Part shown: positions 1 to 9,555 of the stretch, in pieces | Layout of the letters: each line of letters opens with the position of its first letter | How positions within the stretch are numbered: position 1 is the first letter of the stretch | Origin: Paucibacter sp. DJ2R-2 | GTDB taxonomy: Bacteria > Pseudomonadota > Gammaproteobacteria > Burkholderiales > Burkholderiaceae_C | Length of the DNA stretch: 64,000 bases | Assembly: GCF_025717675.1 (NCBI RefSeq) | Contig: NZ_JAJIRT010000001.1 | Coordinates: 1-64,000, forward strand | Reading direction: 5' to 3' | Made by a program: the position numbers and the translations under genes | The notes under the pieces: generated by a model | The model's database searches: none | What the model was told of the DNA's origin: nothing | What the model saw: only the letters and a program-made list of their open reading frames with translations

Positions 1-143
1 CTCAGCCATCCCGCTTGTATCGCTGTCTGGCCTTCGCCAGCCACGGACTCCTTCCGGAGTCCGTGTGCGGGCTCAGCCATCCCGCTTGTATCGCTGTCTG
101 GCCTTCGCCAGCCACGGACTCCTTCCGGAGTCCGTGTGCGGGC
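1..143. repeat. Two tandem copies of a 71-bp hairpin repeat
   Basis: Bases 1-71 and 72-142 are the same 71-bp unit, and a third unit begins at 143 but matches for only about six bases before running into the enoyl-CoA hydratase stop codon. Each unit holds a perfect 10-bp inverted repeat (CACGGACTCC, loop TTCC, GGAGTCCGTG at 42-65 and 113-136) and a weaker 5-bp hairpin (CTGGC/GCCAG at 27-40 and 98-111). The array may continue left of the window. Lying directly after a minus-strand stop codon, the hairpins could terminate transcription or protect the mRNA 3' end, but there is no T-run. I do not recognise the repeat family. Confidence 0.85.
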
Positions 144-938
144 TCAGCGTTTGCCGTGGCGGAACTGGGGGGGGCGTTTGTTCAGGAATGCGTCCATGCC
201 TTCGCGCTGATCGTCGGTGCCGAAAACCGCATGGAAGACGCGGCGCTCGGATGTGACGCCCTCCTTCAGGCCGCTCTCGAAACTGCGATTGACCAGCTCC
301 TTGATCAGCTGAAGAGCCGGCGCGCTGAAGCCGTTGATGGTTTCCGCGGCAGCAAGCGTTTCCTCCATCAACTTGTCAGCCGGAACCACGCGCGAGACCA
401 AGCCGCTGCGCTCGGCTTCGGCCGCGTCCATCATGCGGGCGGTCAAGAGTAGATCCATGGCCTTGGCCTTGCCGACAGCGCGCGGCAAGCGCTGGGTACC
501 GCCGGCACCGGGCGTGACACCGAGCTTCACTTCTGGCTGGCCGAACTTGGCGGTGTCGGCGGCGATGATGAAATCGCACATCATGGCCAGCTCGCAACCG
601 CCGCCCAATGCGAAGCCTGCCACGGCCGCGATCACCGGCTTCTTGACGCGCAGGATGTGCTCCCAATTGCGCGTGATCATGTCGGTACGCACGGCGCTCT
701 GGAAGTCGTGCTGGGCCAAAGTCGGGATGTCGGCACCGGCGGCAAAAGCACGCTCGGAGCCCGTCAGCACGATGCAACCGATGCTGTCGTCAGCGTCGAA
801 GGCCAGCAATGCCTCGCCGAGTTCATCGAACAAGGGGTCGCTCAGGGCGTTCAAGGCCTTGGGGCGGTTGAGGGTGATCAGGGCGGTCTTGCGCGGGCCC
901 TCGCCGTGGACGGCGGTGATGATGCATTCGTAGCTCAT
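144..938 (-). CDS. Enoyl-CoA hydratase/isomerase family protein
   Basis: A 264-aa crotonase-fold enzyme expected to add water across trans-2-enoyl-CoA in fatty-acid or aromatic-acid beta-oxidation. The oxyanion-hole/CoA motif AAGADI is at about residues 66-71. Both catalytic glutamates of true hydratases are present, E116 in [11 protein letters not shown] and E136 in GQPEVKLGV, with the usual 20-residue spacing, followed by the PGAGGTQRL motif. Length and ATG start are normal for the family. It is cytoplasmic. The stop codon touches the 71-bp repeat array, and the gene upstream (DUF3108) ends seven bases before its start, so the two may be co-transcribed. The physiological substrate cannot be read from sequence. 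Confidence 0.93.
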   Translation of the reverse strand: MSYECIITAVHGEGPRKTALITLNRPKALNALSDPLFDELGEALLAFDADDSIGCIVLTGSERAFAAGADIPTLAQHDFQSAVRTDMITRNWEHILRVKKPVIAAVAGFALGGGCELAMMCDFIIAADTAKFGQPEVKLGVTPGAGGTQRLPRAVGKAKAMDLLLTARMMDAAEAERSGLVSRVVPADKLMEETLAAAETINGFSAPALQLIKELVNRSFESGLKEGVTSERRVFHAVFGTDDQREGMDAFLNKRPPQFRHGKR

Positions 939-945
939 GGCTGGG

Positions 946-2181
946 TCACTCCTTCAGGGAAGTTTGGGGGTTCGGGGCTTCGATCCTGGGCTTCACTATA
1001 GGCGGCACACCTGCAGGCGGTGCGGCCTGGGCTGGCGGCGCCTTGAGCATCAGGTCAATGAAGGTCTGCTCGTCCTGCCGGATGCGCAGGCGAACGGGGA
1101 GGTATTGCAGAGTCGGTGCAAGCCAGACCTCGGCCGTCAGGTCGCCACCGCCCGCCGTCACCGTCGGCTTCAGATGCCAGGTCTCCAAATCACCCATGGG
1201 CGTGGCCAGCGTTTCACGCCCCAGCACCTCGTAGCGCCAGCGGTACTGGCGGCGCGGCAAGGCCAGGGGCAGCTCCAGGATCAAACCTTCACGCAAAGTC
1301 TCGCGGCCGGTCAGGAACAGCCAGGTCAGCTGCACAAACTGGCTGGCCGCGTCCTGCATGCCCGGTGCGGACGCCTCGACCCGGCCATTGGCCAGGGTCA
1401 GCTGCTCGCCCTGGAACAGCACGCTGACACGCCGCCGGCTGCTGAACAACACGCGGGTGTCTTCGTCGTAACGTTGCGGCTCGATGCCCTGGGTCGTCAG
1501 GCGGCCGTCGCTGCTCATGCGGCGCGAAATCAGCGGTGCAAAGCTCGGACCCACCGAAACATCGAGGTGAACCTGGTAACGGCTGCCTTCACGGATCCAC
1601 TCGACCTGGGCCTCGCCGGTGACGGCTCCGCGGTAATTGCCAGTCAGCTCGTAGCGCAGACGGGTCGAGGGCGGCCACTCGGGGCCGGGCGCAGCTGCCG
1701 TGTCTGAGTCCGGGACCGGGTCGGCAGAGGAGCTGGCCGCAGGCTGGCTCGGCATGACAGCTTCAGGCACGGTGGGCTCCGGCACGCGTTCCTGCACCGC
1801 TGGGGCTGGCGCGGGCGCACTGGCAGCAGGCTCGGCCGCCTCGGGCGCTTGCGGTGATTCGACAGCCGACGCCGAGCGGGCCGGACCGGGCGGACTGAGC
1901 GGCGGGGCCGCCGGCTCGCTACCACGCTGTCGTAGCGGCGCGGTCGGTGACGCAGGCGCCGGCCGGCTCTGCTGCAGCTCACGCACATAGCTGACGCTGA
2001 GCCGTGGCGGCATCTCGGCCAGCTCGCTCCAGCCCTGCCTCAGCTCGGACACCGCATCGCCGATGCAGGCATGCAAAACCAGCACCGGCAAGGCCAGGGC
2101 CAGCAGCAGCCAGGCACGGCGCCGCGCCTTGGCAGGCGCAGCTGGCGTGGTGGTGCCGAGGGGGCTCAGCCGGCCAACCAT
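946..2181 (-). CDS. DUF3108 domain protein with proline/alanine-rich linker
   Basis: A 411-aa protein of unknown function. An N-terminal membrane anchor (about residues 22-40, [14 protein letters not shown]) is followed by a long low-complexity stretch rich in Pro, Ala, Glu and Ser (about 65-170). The C-terminal domain contains the pattern [22 protein letters not shown] and resembles the DUF3108 family of periplasmic proteins. The linker suggests that the domain is held away from the inner membrane. The ATG start overlaps the end of the M61 peptidase gene by 16 bases, implying translational coupling. The domain call rests on remembered family patterns and no function should be inferred. Confidence 0.75.
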   Translation of the reverse strand: MVGRLSPLGTTTPAAPAKARRRAWLLLALALPVLVLHACIGDAVSELRQGWSELAEMPPRLSVSYVRELQQSRPAPASPTAPLRQRGSEPAAPPLSPPGPARSASAVESPQAPEAAEPAASAPAPAPAVQERVPEPTVPEAVMPSQPAASSSADPVPDSDTAAAPGPEWPPSTRLRYELTGNYRGAVTGEAQVEWIREGSRYQVHLDVSVGPSFAPLISRRMSSDGRLTTQGIEPQRYDEDTRVLFSSRRRVSVLFQGEQLTLANGRVEASAPGMQDAASQFVQLTWLFLTGRETLREGLILELPLALPRRQYRWRYEVLGRETLATPMGDLETWHLKPTVTAGGGDLTAEVWLAPTLQYLPVRLRIRQDEQTFIDLMLKAPPAQAAPPAGVPPIVKPRIEAPNPQTSLKE

Positions 2182-3968
2182 GCCCGGCGCAGGCTGAGTG
2201 CGCGCGCCGGCGCCTTGTCGGCCAGACAGAGTTGAACCGGCGTGCTGCTCGCCCCCACGGCCGCGCCGCCGGGGGCGGACGTCGCGGGCAAATCGGCCTG
2301 CAGCTCGACGATGCGCTGATCGCGCGCCACCAGCAGACGCAGCTGAAACTCGCCCGGTGCCAGGGTCAGCACCGCCTCATCGAGACGACGCAGGCGCCAA
2401 CCATTGCAGGCCAGGACCTCATCGCCCGCGCACAAGCCGGCGGCCGACGCGGGCGAACCGGCAAGCACTTGCTTGATCAACAGGCTGCCGGCGCTGTCAT
2501 TCAGGCGCAGGCCCAAGCGCTGCGCCAGCGACGCTTTGTCGGCGCGCAGCTGCACGCCCATGCGCTCGAACAAGGGCGGCAGCGGCAGGTCCTCGATCCC
2601 GTGGACCCACTCGCCCAGCTGCTGGGCCAAAGCCGGGCCACCGATCTCGGCCAGCAGGCCGAAGATATCAGCCTCGCTGATGCCGCCGCTGGCGCCCTCG
2701 CCCACAGCATGGCGCTGCCAAAGCCCACGCATCAGCTCGTCCAGGCTCGTCGCGGCCTCACCATCGGCATGGCGCAGGCGCAAGCTGAGGTCGAGCGCCA
2801 GCGCCAGCAAAGCGCCCTTGCCGTAGTAGCTGATGCTGCTGTTGGGTGAGTTCTCGTCCTGGCGGTAGTACTTGATCCAGGCGTCAAAGCTGGCCTGCGC
2901 CAGGCTTTGCACCTTGCGCCCGGGCGTCGCCAGCACACCGCTGAGCGTGCTCGAGAGCAGCTTCAGGTAGCGGGCCTCGTCGATCAGGCCGGCGCGAACC
3001 AGGATCAGCTCGTCGTAATAAGACGTGAAGCCTTCGAAAAACCACAGCAGCTCGGTGTAGTTTTCCTGGGCGTAATCCAGGCGAACATAGTTGGAGGGCT
3101 TCAGTCGCTTGACATTCCAGGTGTGGAAGTACTCGTGGCTGATCAAGCCCAGCAGGCGCACATAGCCATCGCTGCTTTCGCTCTGGCCCTGGCGCGGCAG
3201 ATCGCGGCGCGGCGAGAGCAGGGCCGTGCTGGCTCGATGCTCCAGCCCGCCATAGCCCTCGTCCACGGTATTCAGAAAGAACACATAACGCTGGAAAGGA
3301 ACGGGACTGCGCCGCTTGGCCGCTGCGCCATGCCAGAACTGGATTTGCGCCTCGCAGATGCGCTGTGTGTCGGCCAGCAAACGCTCGCCGTCAAAAGACG
3401 GCATGGCACCGCTGACCACCAGTTGGTGCTCGACACCGCCCGCCAGGAACTGGCCTTGCCAGAAATGGCCGAGCTCGAAGGGGTGGTCGAGAAGTTCGTC
3501 GTAATCGGCCGCCCGGTAGCTGCCGTCGGCCTGCTGCGGCATCGCCGTGGCCACCTGCCAGCCCTCGGGCAAACGTGCCAGCTCCAGCACATGAGGCTGG
3601 TCTTCGCGGCCATGAACACGCAGGCACAAGCTGCTGCCGTTGAAGAAGCCGCGTTGCGCGTCCAGGAAGGCGGCACGCACCGAGGGGTCAAACGCATAGA
3701 CACGGTAGCGCAGCACCAGGGCACTGCGGCCGCTGCATGCGACGCGCCAGCTGGCCTTGTCCAACTGCTCCAACTCCAGCTGCCGGCTGCCCTGGCTGGC
3801 GCTCAAGCCACTCAGATGGCGGGCGAACTCGCGCAGCAGGTAACTGCCAGGAATCCAGGCCGGCAAGCTGATGTGCTGCTCGGCGGCAGGAGCGGCAATC
3901 GTCAGCGTCAGCTGGAAATGGTGATCGTGGGCCGAGTCGATCTCGACCCGGTAGCGAATATCGGCCAC
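2166..3968 (-). CDS. M61 family metallopeptidase with PDZ domain
   Basis: A 600-aa glycyl-aminopeptidase-like (M61) protease. The zinc motif HEYFH lies at residues 278-282 within ISHEYFHTWNVKRLKP, and the downstream FFEGFTSYY supplies the expected third-ligand glutamate. A PDZ-like domain near residues 470-550 (GSPASAAGLCAGDEVLACNG) is typical of the family. No signal peptide is evident, so the location is probably cytoplasmic. The start codon is GTG with GGGGAG eight bases upstream, four bases after the DUF3429 stop codon, and the 3' end overlaps the DUF3108 gene. Substrates of bacterial M61 enzymes are largely undefined. Confidence 0.92.
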   Translation of the reverse strand: MADIRYRVEIDSAHDHHFQLTLTIAAPAAEQHISLPAWIPGSYLLREFARHLSGLSASQGSRQLELEQLDKASWRVACSGRSALVLRYRVYAFDPSVRAAFLDAQRGFFNGSSLCLRVHGREDQPHVLELARLPEGWQVATAMPQQADGSYRAADYDELLDHPFELGHFWQGQFLAGGVEHQLVVSGAMPSFDGERLLADTQRICEAQIQFWHGAAAKRRSPVPFQRYVFFLNTVDEGYGGLEHRASTALLSPRRDLPRQGQSESSDGYVRLLGLISHEYFHTWNVKRLKPSNYVRLDYAQENYTELLWFFEGFTSYYDELILVRAGLIDEARYLKLLSSTLSGVLATPGRKVQSLAQASFDAWIKYYRQDENSPNSSISYYGKGALLALALDLSLRLRHADGEAATSLDELMRGLWQRHAVGEGASGGISEADIFGLLAEIGGPALAQQLGEWVHGIEDLPLPPLFERMGVQLRADKASLAQRLGLRLNDSAGSLLIKQVLAGSPASAAGLCAGDEVLACNGWRLRRLDEAVLTLAPGEFQLRLLVARDQRIVELQADLPATSAPGGAAVGASSTPVQLCLADKAPARALSLRRAWLAG

Positions 3969-3972
3969 GCGC

Positions 3973-4440
3973 TCAGCTCCCCGCCGCAGCCAGGAAACAG
4001 CACAGGGCAGCGCCGGCGCTGAGCCGGAATCGCAGGGTCAGCCAGGCGGCCGCGCCGTAGAGCGGGTAGAGCCGGCGATCGACCAAGTAGCAAACAATCA
4101 GCATCACGCCCTGCAAGACCAGGCCGGCATAGGCCGGCATGACCACGGCCACCCAGGCGCCCAGCGAAGGCACGATGCCCCAGATGAAAGGCTGGGCTGT
4201 GGTCTCGGGCATGCGAAAGGCAAAGCCCCAGTAAATGCCGCCCAGAAATGAGATCACCAAGGCGGCATAGGCCGATGTGCCCAGGGTCACAAAGGCATGC
4301 GCCTCGAGATTGCGGTCACCGATCAACCAGATCAGCAGCGCGCCCAGGGCAAAAGGCAGCAAGCCAAGATGACCGAGCTTGAGCGCCATGGGATGGAGCG
4401 ACAAGGGCGACGGCGGTGCGGCAGAAACGGCGGCGGACAT
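3973..4440 (-). CDS. DUF3429 family membrane protein
   Basis: A 155-aa integral membrane protein with about four or five hydrophobic segments (LGLLPFALGALLIWLIG; AYAALVISFLGGIYWGF; IVPSLGAWVAVVMPAYAGL; LVLQGVMLIVCYLV). The FLGGIYWGFAF core is characteristic of DUF3429. I chose the ATG at 4440 because GGAG lies about eleven bases before it. A longer reading from 4533 starts at the dsbC stop and has an atypical Arg/Pro-rich leader. It is the first of three closely spaced genes (DUF3429, M61 peptidase, DUF3108). The function is unknown. Confidence 0.8.
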   Translation of the reverse strand: MSAAVSAAPPSPLSLHPMALKLGHLGLLPFALGALLIWLIGDRNLEAHAFVTLGTSAYAALVISFLGGIYWGFAFRMPETTAQPFIWGIVPSLGAWVAVVMPAYAGLVLQGVMLIVCYLVDRRLYPLYGAAAWLTLRFRLSAGAALCCFLAAAGS

Positions 4441-4536
4441 GCGGTGATGCTCCGGTGCTGAACGGGACTGAGAAGGACAGAACAAGCCAACGGGCGCTCC
4501 GCCGGGGCCTTGTGCCCACGACCGTGCCCGCATCCA

Positions 4537-5277
4537 TCAGGACTTGCTGGGCAGAGCTTGCAGGCGCTTTTCCAGCTGATCGGCACCCAGCGCACCCGGC
4601 ACGCGGCTGCCATCTTCAAAGATGATGGCCGGTGTGCCGTTGATATGGTAGCGACGCATCATGGCGGCATTGCGTTCGACCGCGCTGTCATCGCAGGCGC
4701 CGGTCGGCTTGCTCGGTGCCTTGCCTTCCAGCATCCAGGCCTGCCAGCTGGCCGTGGCGTCCTTGGCGCACCAGATCGAGCGCGATTTCTCGGGAGAATC
4801 GCCGCCGAGAATCGGCACCAGGAAGGTGTAGACGGTGATGTCCTTGACTTCCTGCAGAGCGCGCTCGAAACGCTTGCAGTAGCCGCAATTGGGGTCGGCG
4901 AAGACCGCAATCTTGCGCTTGCCATTGCCGTTCTTCCAAACCACAGCGTCCTTCAGGGGCAGGCTGGCGAAGTCGATCTGGTTGATCTTGTTGACCCGCT
5001 CCTCGGTCAGGTTCTTGCGGGTGCGCAGGTCGATCAACTCGCCCTCGATCAGGTAGCTGCCGGTCGGATCGGTGTAGCGGATCTCATTGCCGATGCGCAC
5101 TTCCCAAAGGCCGGCCATGGCGCTGGGGCGCACATCCTCGATCTTGGGCAAGCCGGCCAACTTCTCCGCCAGGCTCTTGCGGATGACGGCTTCATTGGCC
5201 TGAGCCAGCAGCGGCAGACTGAGGGCCAGACCGGCCAGGAACAAGGTCTTCGTGTTCAGCATGTGATTCAGACTCAT
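4537..5277 (-). CDS. dsbC: Thiol:disulfide interchange protein DsbC
   Basis: A 246-aa precursor of the periplasmic disulfide isomerase. A signal peptide (about residues 5-27, FLAGLALSLPLLAQANE) precedes the DsbC/G N-terminal dimerisation domain. The thioredoxin-like domain carries the redox motif CGYC at residues 131-134, within FADPNCGYCKRFE, identical to the E. coli DsbC active site. The C-terminal GTPAIIFEDGSRVPG includes the conserved cis-Pro loop. It would reshuffle incorrect disulfides in exported proteins and be kept reduced by DsbD. The ATG at 5277 is preferred; a TTG at 5304 and an ATG at 5262 are also in frame, and none has a strong ribosome site. It lies just downstream of the UbiH-type gene. 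Confidence 0.93.
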   Translation of the reverse strand: MSLNHMLNTKTLFLAGLALSLPLLAQANEAVIRKSLAEKLAGLPKIEDVRPSAMAGLWEVRIGNEIRYTDPTGSYLIEGELIDLRTRKNLTEERVNKINQIDFASLPLKDAVVWKNGNGKRKIAVFADPNCGYCKRFERALQEVKDITVYTFLVPILGGDSPEKSRSIWCAKDATASWQAWMLEGKAPSKPTGACDDSAVERNAAMMRRYHINGTPAIIFEDGSRVPGALGADQLEKRLQALPSKS

Positions 5278-5293
5278 AGGGAGGTTCGAGGTT

Positions 5294-6406
5294 TCAGGCG
5301 CCAAGCGCCCGTGCTGTCAACCAGCGCTTCAAGGGAGACACGGAATTCAAGGCATTCAAGCCACGGTTGCGCAGTTGACGCAGCGGCACGGCCTCGCTGG
5401 CGAAGACCCGCAGCAGGCCATCGGTCAACTCACCCATGGCCCAGGTGTCCAGCTGGCGTTCGCGCACATAGCGGCGCAGCAGCCGCTCGTCACCTAAAGG
5501 ACGCCATGCTTCGCGCGCTGCCAGGACCCGGGTCAGTGCGGCCACATCAGCCAGGCCCAAGTTCAGACCCTGGCCGGCCAGGGGATGGACCAGGTGCGCC
5601 GCATCACCGAGCAGGACCCAGCCGGGGCCTTGCATGGGCTCGGCCCGCGCCAGGGCCAAGGGCCAGGCAGCGCGGCCACTGGCCAGGCTCAGGCGCCCGA
5701 CGGAACCAGCGCAGACCTCGTTCAGGGCCGCTTCAAAAGCAAGAGCATCCAAGGCCAACATTTCGTCGGCCCGCACTTCAGGCAAGGACCACACCAGGCC
5801 ATAGGAGGCCCCCGGCTCGGGCGCATCGATAGGCAGGAGGGCCAACACATCCGGTGACCGGAACCACTGCTGCGCTTGGCCCTGATGGGGCAGTGCGCTG
5901 CGCAGGCGCGCAGCAATGGCCCGCTGGCCGTAGCTCTTCACGTTGAAGCTCACACCGAGATCGGCACGTGCGGCCGAGGCACGACCTTCGCAGAGCGCCG
6001 TCAAGGCGGCCGGCACCGGTGCATCGACCACCTGCACATGGGGCGCGAAGCGCAAGGCGGTGGCCAGCTGTTGCTCCAGGGCCGCGGCGTCGACGATGAA
6101 GGCCAGCTCGGCGACTCCCTGGCTCCAAGCCGAAAATTCCAGGAGCGCGCCAGCGGCATCGCCGTGAATCTTCATGTCATAGACCGGGCTGATGGCCGCC
6201 GCTGGCAGCGAATCCCAGACCTTGAGCTTGCGCAACAAGGCCACCGACGCCGCGTTCAGCGCATAGCTGCGCAGGTCCTCACGCTGGCTTTCGCTGGCAT
6301 CCACCGTACCCAGCAATGCCACGCGCAAGCCCTGGGCCCCGAGGGCCAGAGCCAGGCTGCGGCCGACACAGCCGCTGCCGCGCACCAGGACGTCATATGT
6401 TTGCAT
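5294..6406 (-). CDS. UbiH/UbiF/COQ6-family FAD-dependent monooxygenase
   Basis: A 370-aa flavoprotein hydroxylase, probably acting on the ubiquinone ring. The dinucleotide-binding GSGCVG is at residues 10-15 ([18 protein letters not shown]). The second FAD motif, [18 protein letters not shown], near residues 265-285, is the UbiH/COQ6 family signature. Length fits the family. I chose the ATG at 6406 because the Rossmann strand starts immediately after it; an upstream extension to 6493 is Ala/Arg/Pro-rich and looks non-coding. It ends 16 bases before dsbC. Which ring position it hydroxylates cannot be told here. Confidence 0.88.
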   Translation of the reverse strand: MQTYDVLVRGSGCVGRSLALALGAQGLRVALLGTVDASESQREDLRSYALNAASVALLRKLKVWDSLPAAAISPVYDMKIHGDAAGALLEFSAWSQGVAELAFIVDAAALEQQLATALRFAPHVQVVDAPVPAALTALCEGRASAARADLGVSFNVKSYGQRAIAARLRSALPHQGQAQQWFRSPDVLALLPIDAPEPGASYGLVWSLPEVRADEMLALDALAFEAALNEVCAGSVGRLSLASGRAAWPLALARAEPMQGPGWVLLGDAAHLVHPLAGQGLNLGLADVAALTRVLAAREAWRPLGDERLLRRYVRERQLDTWAMGELTDGLLRVFASEAVPLRQLRNRGLNALNSVSPLKRWLTARALGA

Positions 6407-6613
6407 CGAGGCATTGTAGGCAGGCTCTGGGCCGCAGCGCGCCGGCCTCGGGCCGGCCCTGCGAGCCGTCGGGCCAAGGGCCGACGCCGTCATGGCCTAA
6501 AATCATGCCCAGCTTCGAGCCACCCGCCGCTGTCAGCCGACAGCCGGCTCCCAGACCGCCTTGTTCAGCGGCCGCTCTGCGGCCCTCCAACCCAGCTCCC
6601 CAGAAAGCCCTCC

Positions 6614-7705
6614 ATGAGCCTCAAATGCGGCATCGTCGGCCTGCCCAATGTCGGCAAGTCCACCCTGTTCAATGCCTTGACCAAGGCCGGCATCGCCGCC
6701 GAGAACTACCCTTTCTGCACCATCGAGCCCAATGTCGGCGTGGTGGAACTGCCCGACCCGCGCTTGCAGGCTCTGGCCGAAATCGTCAAGCCGGAACGCG
6801 TGTTGCCGGCCGTGGTGGAGTTTGTGGACATCGCCGGCCTGGTCGCCGGCGCCTCCAAGGGCGAAGGCCTGGGCAACAAATTCCTCTCGCACATCCGCGA
6901 GACCGATGCCATCGTCAACGTGGTGCGCTGCTTTGAAGACGGCAATGTCGTTCACGTCAACGGCCGCGTGGACCCAATCTCTGACATCGAGGTGATCCAG
7001 ACCGAACTCTGCCTGGCCGATATGGGCACGGTGGAAAAGAGCCTGCACCGCTACAACAAGGTGGCGCGTGCCGGTGACAAGGAGGCGATCGCCCTGGTCA
7101 AGGTGCTGGAGAAATGCGAAGCCGCGCTGAACGAAGCCAAGCCGGTGCGCACCATCGACTTCAGCAAGGAAGAGTTGGTGCTGCTCAAGCCCCTGTGCCT
7201 GATCACCGCCAAGCCGGCCATGTTCGTGGCCAATGTTTCGGAAGACGGCTTTGAGAACAACCCATTCCTGGATCGCCTGAAGGAATATGCCGCCGCCCAG
7301 AACGGCCCCGTGGTGGCCATCTGCGCCAAGACCGAGGCTGAACTGTCGGAAATGAGCGATGAAGACCGCGCCATGTTCTTGTCCGAGATGGGCCAGGACG
7401 AGCCGGGCCTGAACCGCCTGATCCGCGCGGGCTTCAGCCTGCTGGGCCTGCAGACCTACTTCACGGCTGGCGTCAAGGAAGTGCGCGCGTGGACCATCCA
7501 TAAGGGCGACACCGGCCCGCAAGCCGCCGGCGTAATCCACACCGACTTCGAACGTGGCTACATCCGCGCCCAGACCATCGCCTATGAAGACTTCATCACC
7601 TACAAGGGTGAGCAAGGCGCCAAGGACGCCGGCAAGATGCGCGCCGAGGGCAAGGAATACGTGGTCAAAGACGGCGACGTGCTGAACTTCCTGTTCAACG
7701 TCTGA
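6614..7705 (+). CDS. ychF: Redox-regulated ATPase/GTPase YchF
   Basis: A 363-aa Obg-family P-loop ATPase (YchF/OLA1). The P-loop GLPNVGKST is at residues 9-17, the G2/G3 region includes [10 protein letters not shown] and [21 protein letters not shown], and the C-terminal TGS-like domain ends in [16 protein letters not shown], the normal YchF terminus. Family members bind ribosomes and influence translation and stress responses. The ATG at 6614 matches the conserved N-terminus MSLKCGIVG; the frame stays open far upstream, but that part is only antisense to the UbiH-type gene. A strong terminator follows at 7759-7783. Confidence 0.97.
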   Translation: MSLKCGIVGLPNVGKSTLFNALTKAGIAAENYPFCTIEPNVGVVELPDPRLQALAEIVKPERVLPAVVEFVDIAGLVAGASKGEGLGNKFLSHIRETDAIVNVVRCFEDGNVVHVNGRVDPISDIEVIQTELCLADMGTVEKSLHRYNKVARAGDKEAIALVKVLEKCEAALNEAKPVRTIDFSKEELVLLKPLCLITAKPAMFVANVSEDGFENNPFLDRLKEYAAAQNGPVVAICAKTEAELSEMSDEDRAMFLSEMGQDEPGLNRLIRAGFSLLGLQTYFTAGVKEVRAWTIHKGDTGPQAAGVIHTDFERGYIRAQTIAYEDFITYKGEQGAKDAGKMRAEGKEYVVKDGDVLNFLFNV

Positions 7706-7758
7706 TCGAACGGCAGCACACGCCGAACGCGGCCGATCTGGACCGCCCGCTCCGACAG

Positions 7759-7783
7759 GCCCCGCTATAGCGGGGCTTTTTTT
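7759..7783 (+). terminator. Rho-independent terminator after ychF
   Basis: A perfect 7-bp stem GCCCCGC/GCGGGGC with a TATA loop is followed by seven Ts. It lies 54 bases after the ychF stop codon. Confidence 0.93.
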
Positions 7784-7943
7784 CGTGCCTTCGCCGGCCG
7801 CTTTGGGCGACCATGGGGGAAATTACCCGGCCAGGCGGCGGCAGATCGATGGATGACGCGGCGCACAATGGCTGCAAAATGGCCTCACGAAGTTACCTTT
7901 GCCCGGCCCTCCCCGCCTCAACCGCAGACAAGCCCACCGATCC

Positions 7944-8450
7944 ATGAGCTCTAACGAACTGGTTCCCGCCTCTGGCGCACAAGCCCTGCAGCCCACCGGC
8001 CAAACCCGGCATGACACCCAGCAATTCCTGACCTTCCGCATTGGCGGCGAGGAATACGGTATTGACATCCTGCGCGTGCAGGAAATCCGCTCCTATGAGC
8101 CACCCACGCGCGTCGCCCATTCGCCCAGCTTCATCAAGGGCGTGGTCAATCTGCGCGGCGTCATCGTGCCCATCGTCGACCTGCGCATGCGCCTGGGACA
8201 GACCGGCGAATACAACGCCTTCACCGTGGTGATCGTGCTCAATGTGGCGCAGCGCATCGTCGGCGTGGTGGTCGATTCAGTGTCGGATGTCTTGGAGCTG
8301 AAAGCCGAGGAGATCAAGCCCCGGCCCGAGGTGGCGGCCGCACTCGATGCCCGTTTCATCACAGGCCTGGGCAAGATCGGCGACCGCATGCTGATCCTGC
8401 TCGACATTGACACCATGGTCGTGAGCCCGGATTTCGGTCTGCTGGACTGA
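7944..8450 (+). CDS. cheW: CheW-family chemotaxis coupling protein
   Basis: A 168-aa CheW domain protein, which couples chemoreceptors to the histidine kinase CheA at the inner membrane. The conserved core is clear: [22 protein letters not shown], then [29 protein letters not shown] and [17 protein letters not shown]. The ATG at 7944 gives a short disordered leader before the domain. The gene stands alone between ychF and rpoH with no cheA, cheB or receptor beside it, so its kinase partner must be encoded elsewhere. PilI in the Chp cluster of this window is a separate CheW-like protein. Confidence 0.95.
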   Translation: MSSNELVPASGAQALQPTGQTRHDTQQFLTFRIGGEEYGIDILRVQEIRSYEPPTRVAHSPSFIKGVVNLRGVIVPIVDLRMRLGQTGEYNAFTVVIVLNVAQRIVGVVVDSVSDVLELKAEEIKPRPEVAAALDARFITGLGKIGDRMLILLDIDTMVVSPDFGLLD

Positions 8451-8537
8451 ATTCCCCCCAAGCTTCTCGCATCAAGTTAGCGAGCACACTCGCTGAAAGC
8501 CTCGTGAATCGATAGTTTCTGGAATGGCCCCAGACGA

Positions 8538-8564
8538 TTGGCACTCACTTCAAGGGAGTGCTAA
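8538..8564. promoter_or_regulatory. CIRCE-like HrcA operator upstream of rpoH
   Basis: The inverted repeat TTGGCACTC, nine bases, GAGTGCTAA differs at one base from the CIRCE consensus (TTAGCACTC, N9, GAGTGCTAA) bound by the heat-shock repressor HrcA. It lies 46 bases before the rpoH start codon and overlaps a recognisable sigma-70 promoter. The spacing and base match are seen directly; HrcA control is inferred. Confidence 0.88.
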
Positions 8565-8567
8565 TAT
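8538..8567 (+). promoter_or_regulatory. Probable sigma-70 promoter of rpoH
   Basis: A -35-like TTGGCA at 8538-8543 and a -10-like TAATAT at 8562-8567 are separated by 18 bases. Both elements fall inside the CIRCE-like operator or at its edge, the arrangement expected for direct repression by HrcA. Transcription would begin near 8574, giving a leader of about 37 bases. Confidence 0.65.
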
Positions 8568-8610
8568 TGCCTCCAAGGAACCGAAGTGGTTCGGCTTGCG
8601 AAAGAAAGCG

Positions 8611-9531
8611 ATGACTTTGTCTACACCCACTGCTTTGACGGTACGCGACCCTTGGGCGCTGGTGCCCTCTTTGGGCAATCTGGATGCATACATCTCCGCC
8701 GTCAACCGCCTGCCCCTGCTGACCCCGGAAGAGGAAAGCTCGGCTGCCCGCCGCCTGCGCGAAAGCGGAGACCTCGAGGCCGCAGGCCGCTTGGTGCTCT
8801 CGCACCTGCGCCTGGTGGTGTCGATCTCGCGCCAGTACATGGGCTATGGCCTGCCCCAGGGCGACCTGATCCAGGAAGGCAATGTCGGCCTGATGAAGGC
8901 CGTCAAGCGCTACGACCCTGACCAAGGCGTGCGTCTGGTCAGCTATGCCATGCACTGGATCAAGGCCGAGATTCACGAATACGTGCTGCGCAACTGGCGC
9001 ATGGTCAAGGTCGCCACGACCAAGGCCCAGCGCAAGCTGTTCTTCAATCTGCGCTCGATGAAGCACAGCATGAAGGAAGACCAGGCCGACGACCAAACGC
9101 ACCGCAACAGCCTCAGCGAAGCGCAGCTGGCCCATGTGGCCCGCGAGCTGAACGTCAAGCCGGAAGAAGTGCTGGAAATGGAAACCCGCATGTCCGGCGG
9201 CGATGTGGCGCTTGAGCCGCAAAGCGACGAGGACGGCGAGAGCTTTGCCCCCATCGCCTATCTGGCGGATGAAAGCCAGGAGCCGACCCGGGTGCTGGAA
9301 GCCCAGGCACGCGATGAGTTGGCTGGCGACGGCATCAGCCGTGCTCTGGAGGCGCTGGACGAGCGCAGCCGTCGCATCGTCGAGGAGCGCTGGCTCAAGG
9401 TCAATGACGACTCCTCGGGCGGCATGACCCTGCATGAGCTGGCGGCCGAATACGGCGTCAGCGCCGAACGGATTCGCCAGATTGAGGTGGCGGCCATGAA
9501 GAAGATGCGCAAGGCACTGACGCCGGCCTGA
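8611..9531 (+). CDS. rpoH: Heat-shock sigma factor RpoH (sigma-32)
   Basis: A 306-aa group-3 sigma factor directing RNA polymerase to heat-shock promoters. Region 2 (LIQEGNVGLMKAVKRYDPDQGVRLVSYAMHWIKAEIHEYVL) is intact, followed by the RpoH-specific box QRKLFFNLR and region 4 with a helix-turn-helix (TLHELAAEYGVSAERIRQIE). The ATG at 8611 gives the usual N-terminus with PSLGNLDAYISAVNRLPLLT. An upstream in-frame ATG at 8524 would run through the CIRCE/promoter element and is rejected. The operator upstream suggests that HrcA represses the gene, so chaperone titration could raise sigma-32 synthesis. A terminator follows at 9556-9580. Confidence 0.97.
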   Translation: MTLSTPTALTVRDPWALVPSLGNLDAYISAVNRLPLLTPEEESSAARRLRESGDLEAAGRLVLSHLRLVVSISRQYMGYGLPQGDLIQEGNVGLMKAVKRYDPDQGVRLVSYAMHWIKAEIHEYVLRNWRMVKVATTKAQRKLFFNLRSMKHSMKEDQADDQTHRNSLSEAQLAHVARELNVKPEEVLEMETRMSGGDVALEPQSDEDGESFAPIAYLADESQEPTRVLEAQARDELAGDGISRALEALDERSRRIVEERWLKVNDDSSGGMTLHELAAEYGVSAERIRQIEVAAMKKMRKALTPA

Positions 9532-9555
9532 TCGGGCATGGCACCTGCCAAAGCA

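Noticed and set aside
1-143. A CRISPR array
   Set aside because: The two units are identical in full with no variable spacers, so it is a simple tandem repeat.
5876-6613. A long N-terminal extension of YchF
   Set aside because: The added part is antisense to the UbiH-type gene and not YchF-like; the conserved N-terminus begins at 6614.
8479-8494. A terminator after cheW (AGCGAG/CTCGCT hairpin)
   Set aside because: The stem is only 6 bp and there is no T-run; it may be chance.
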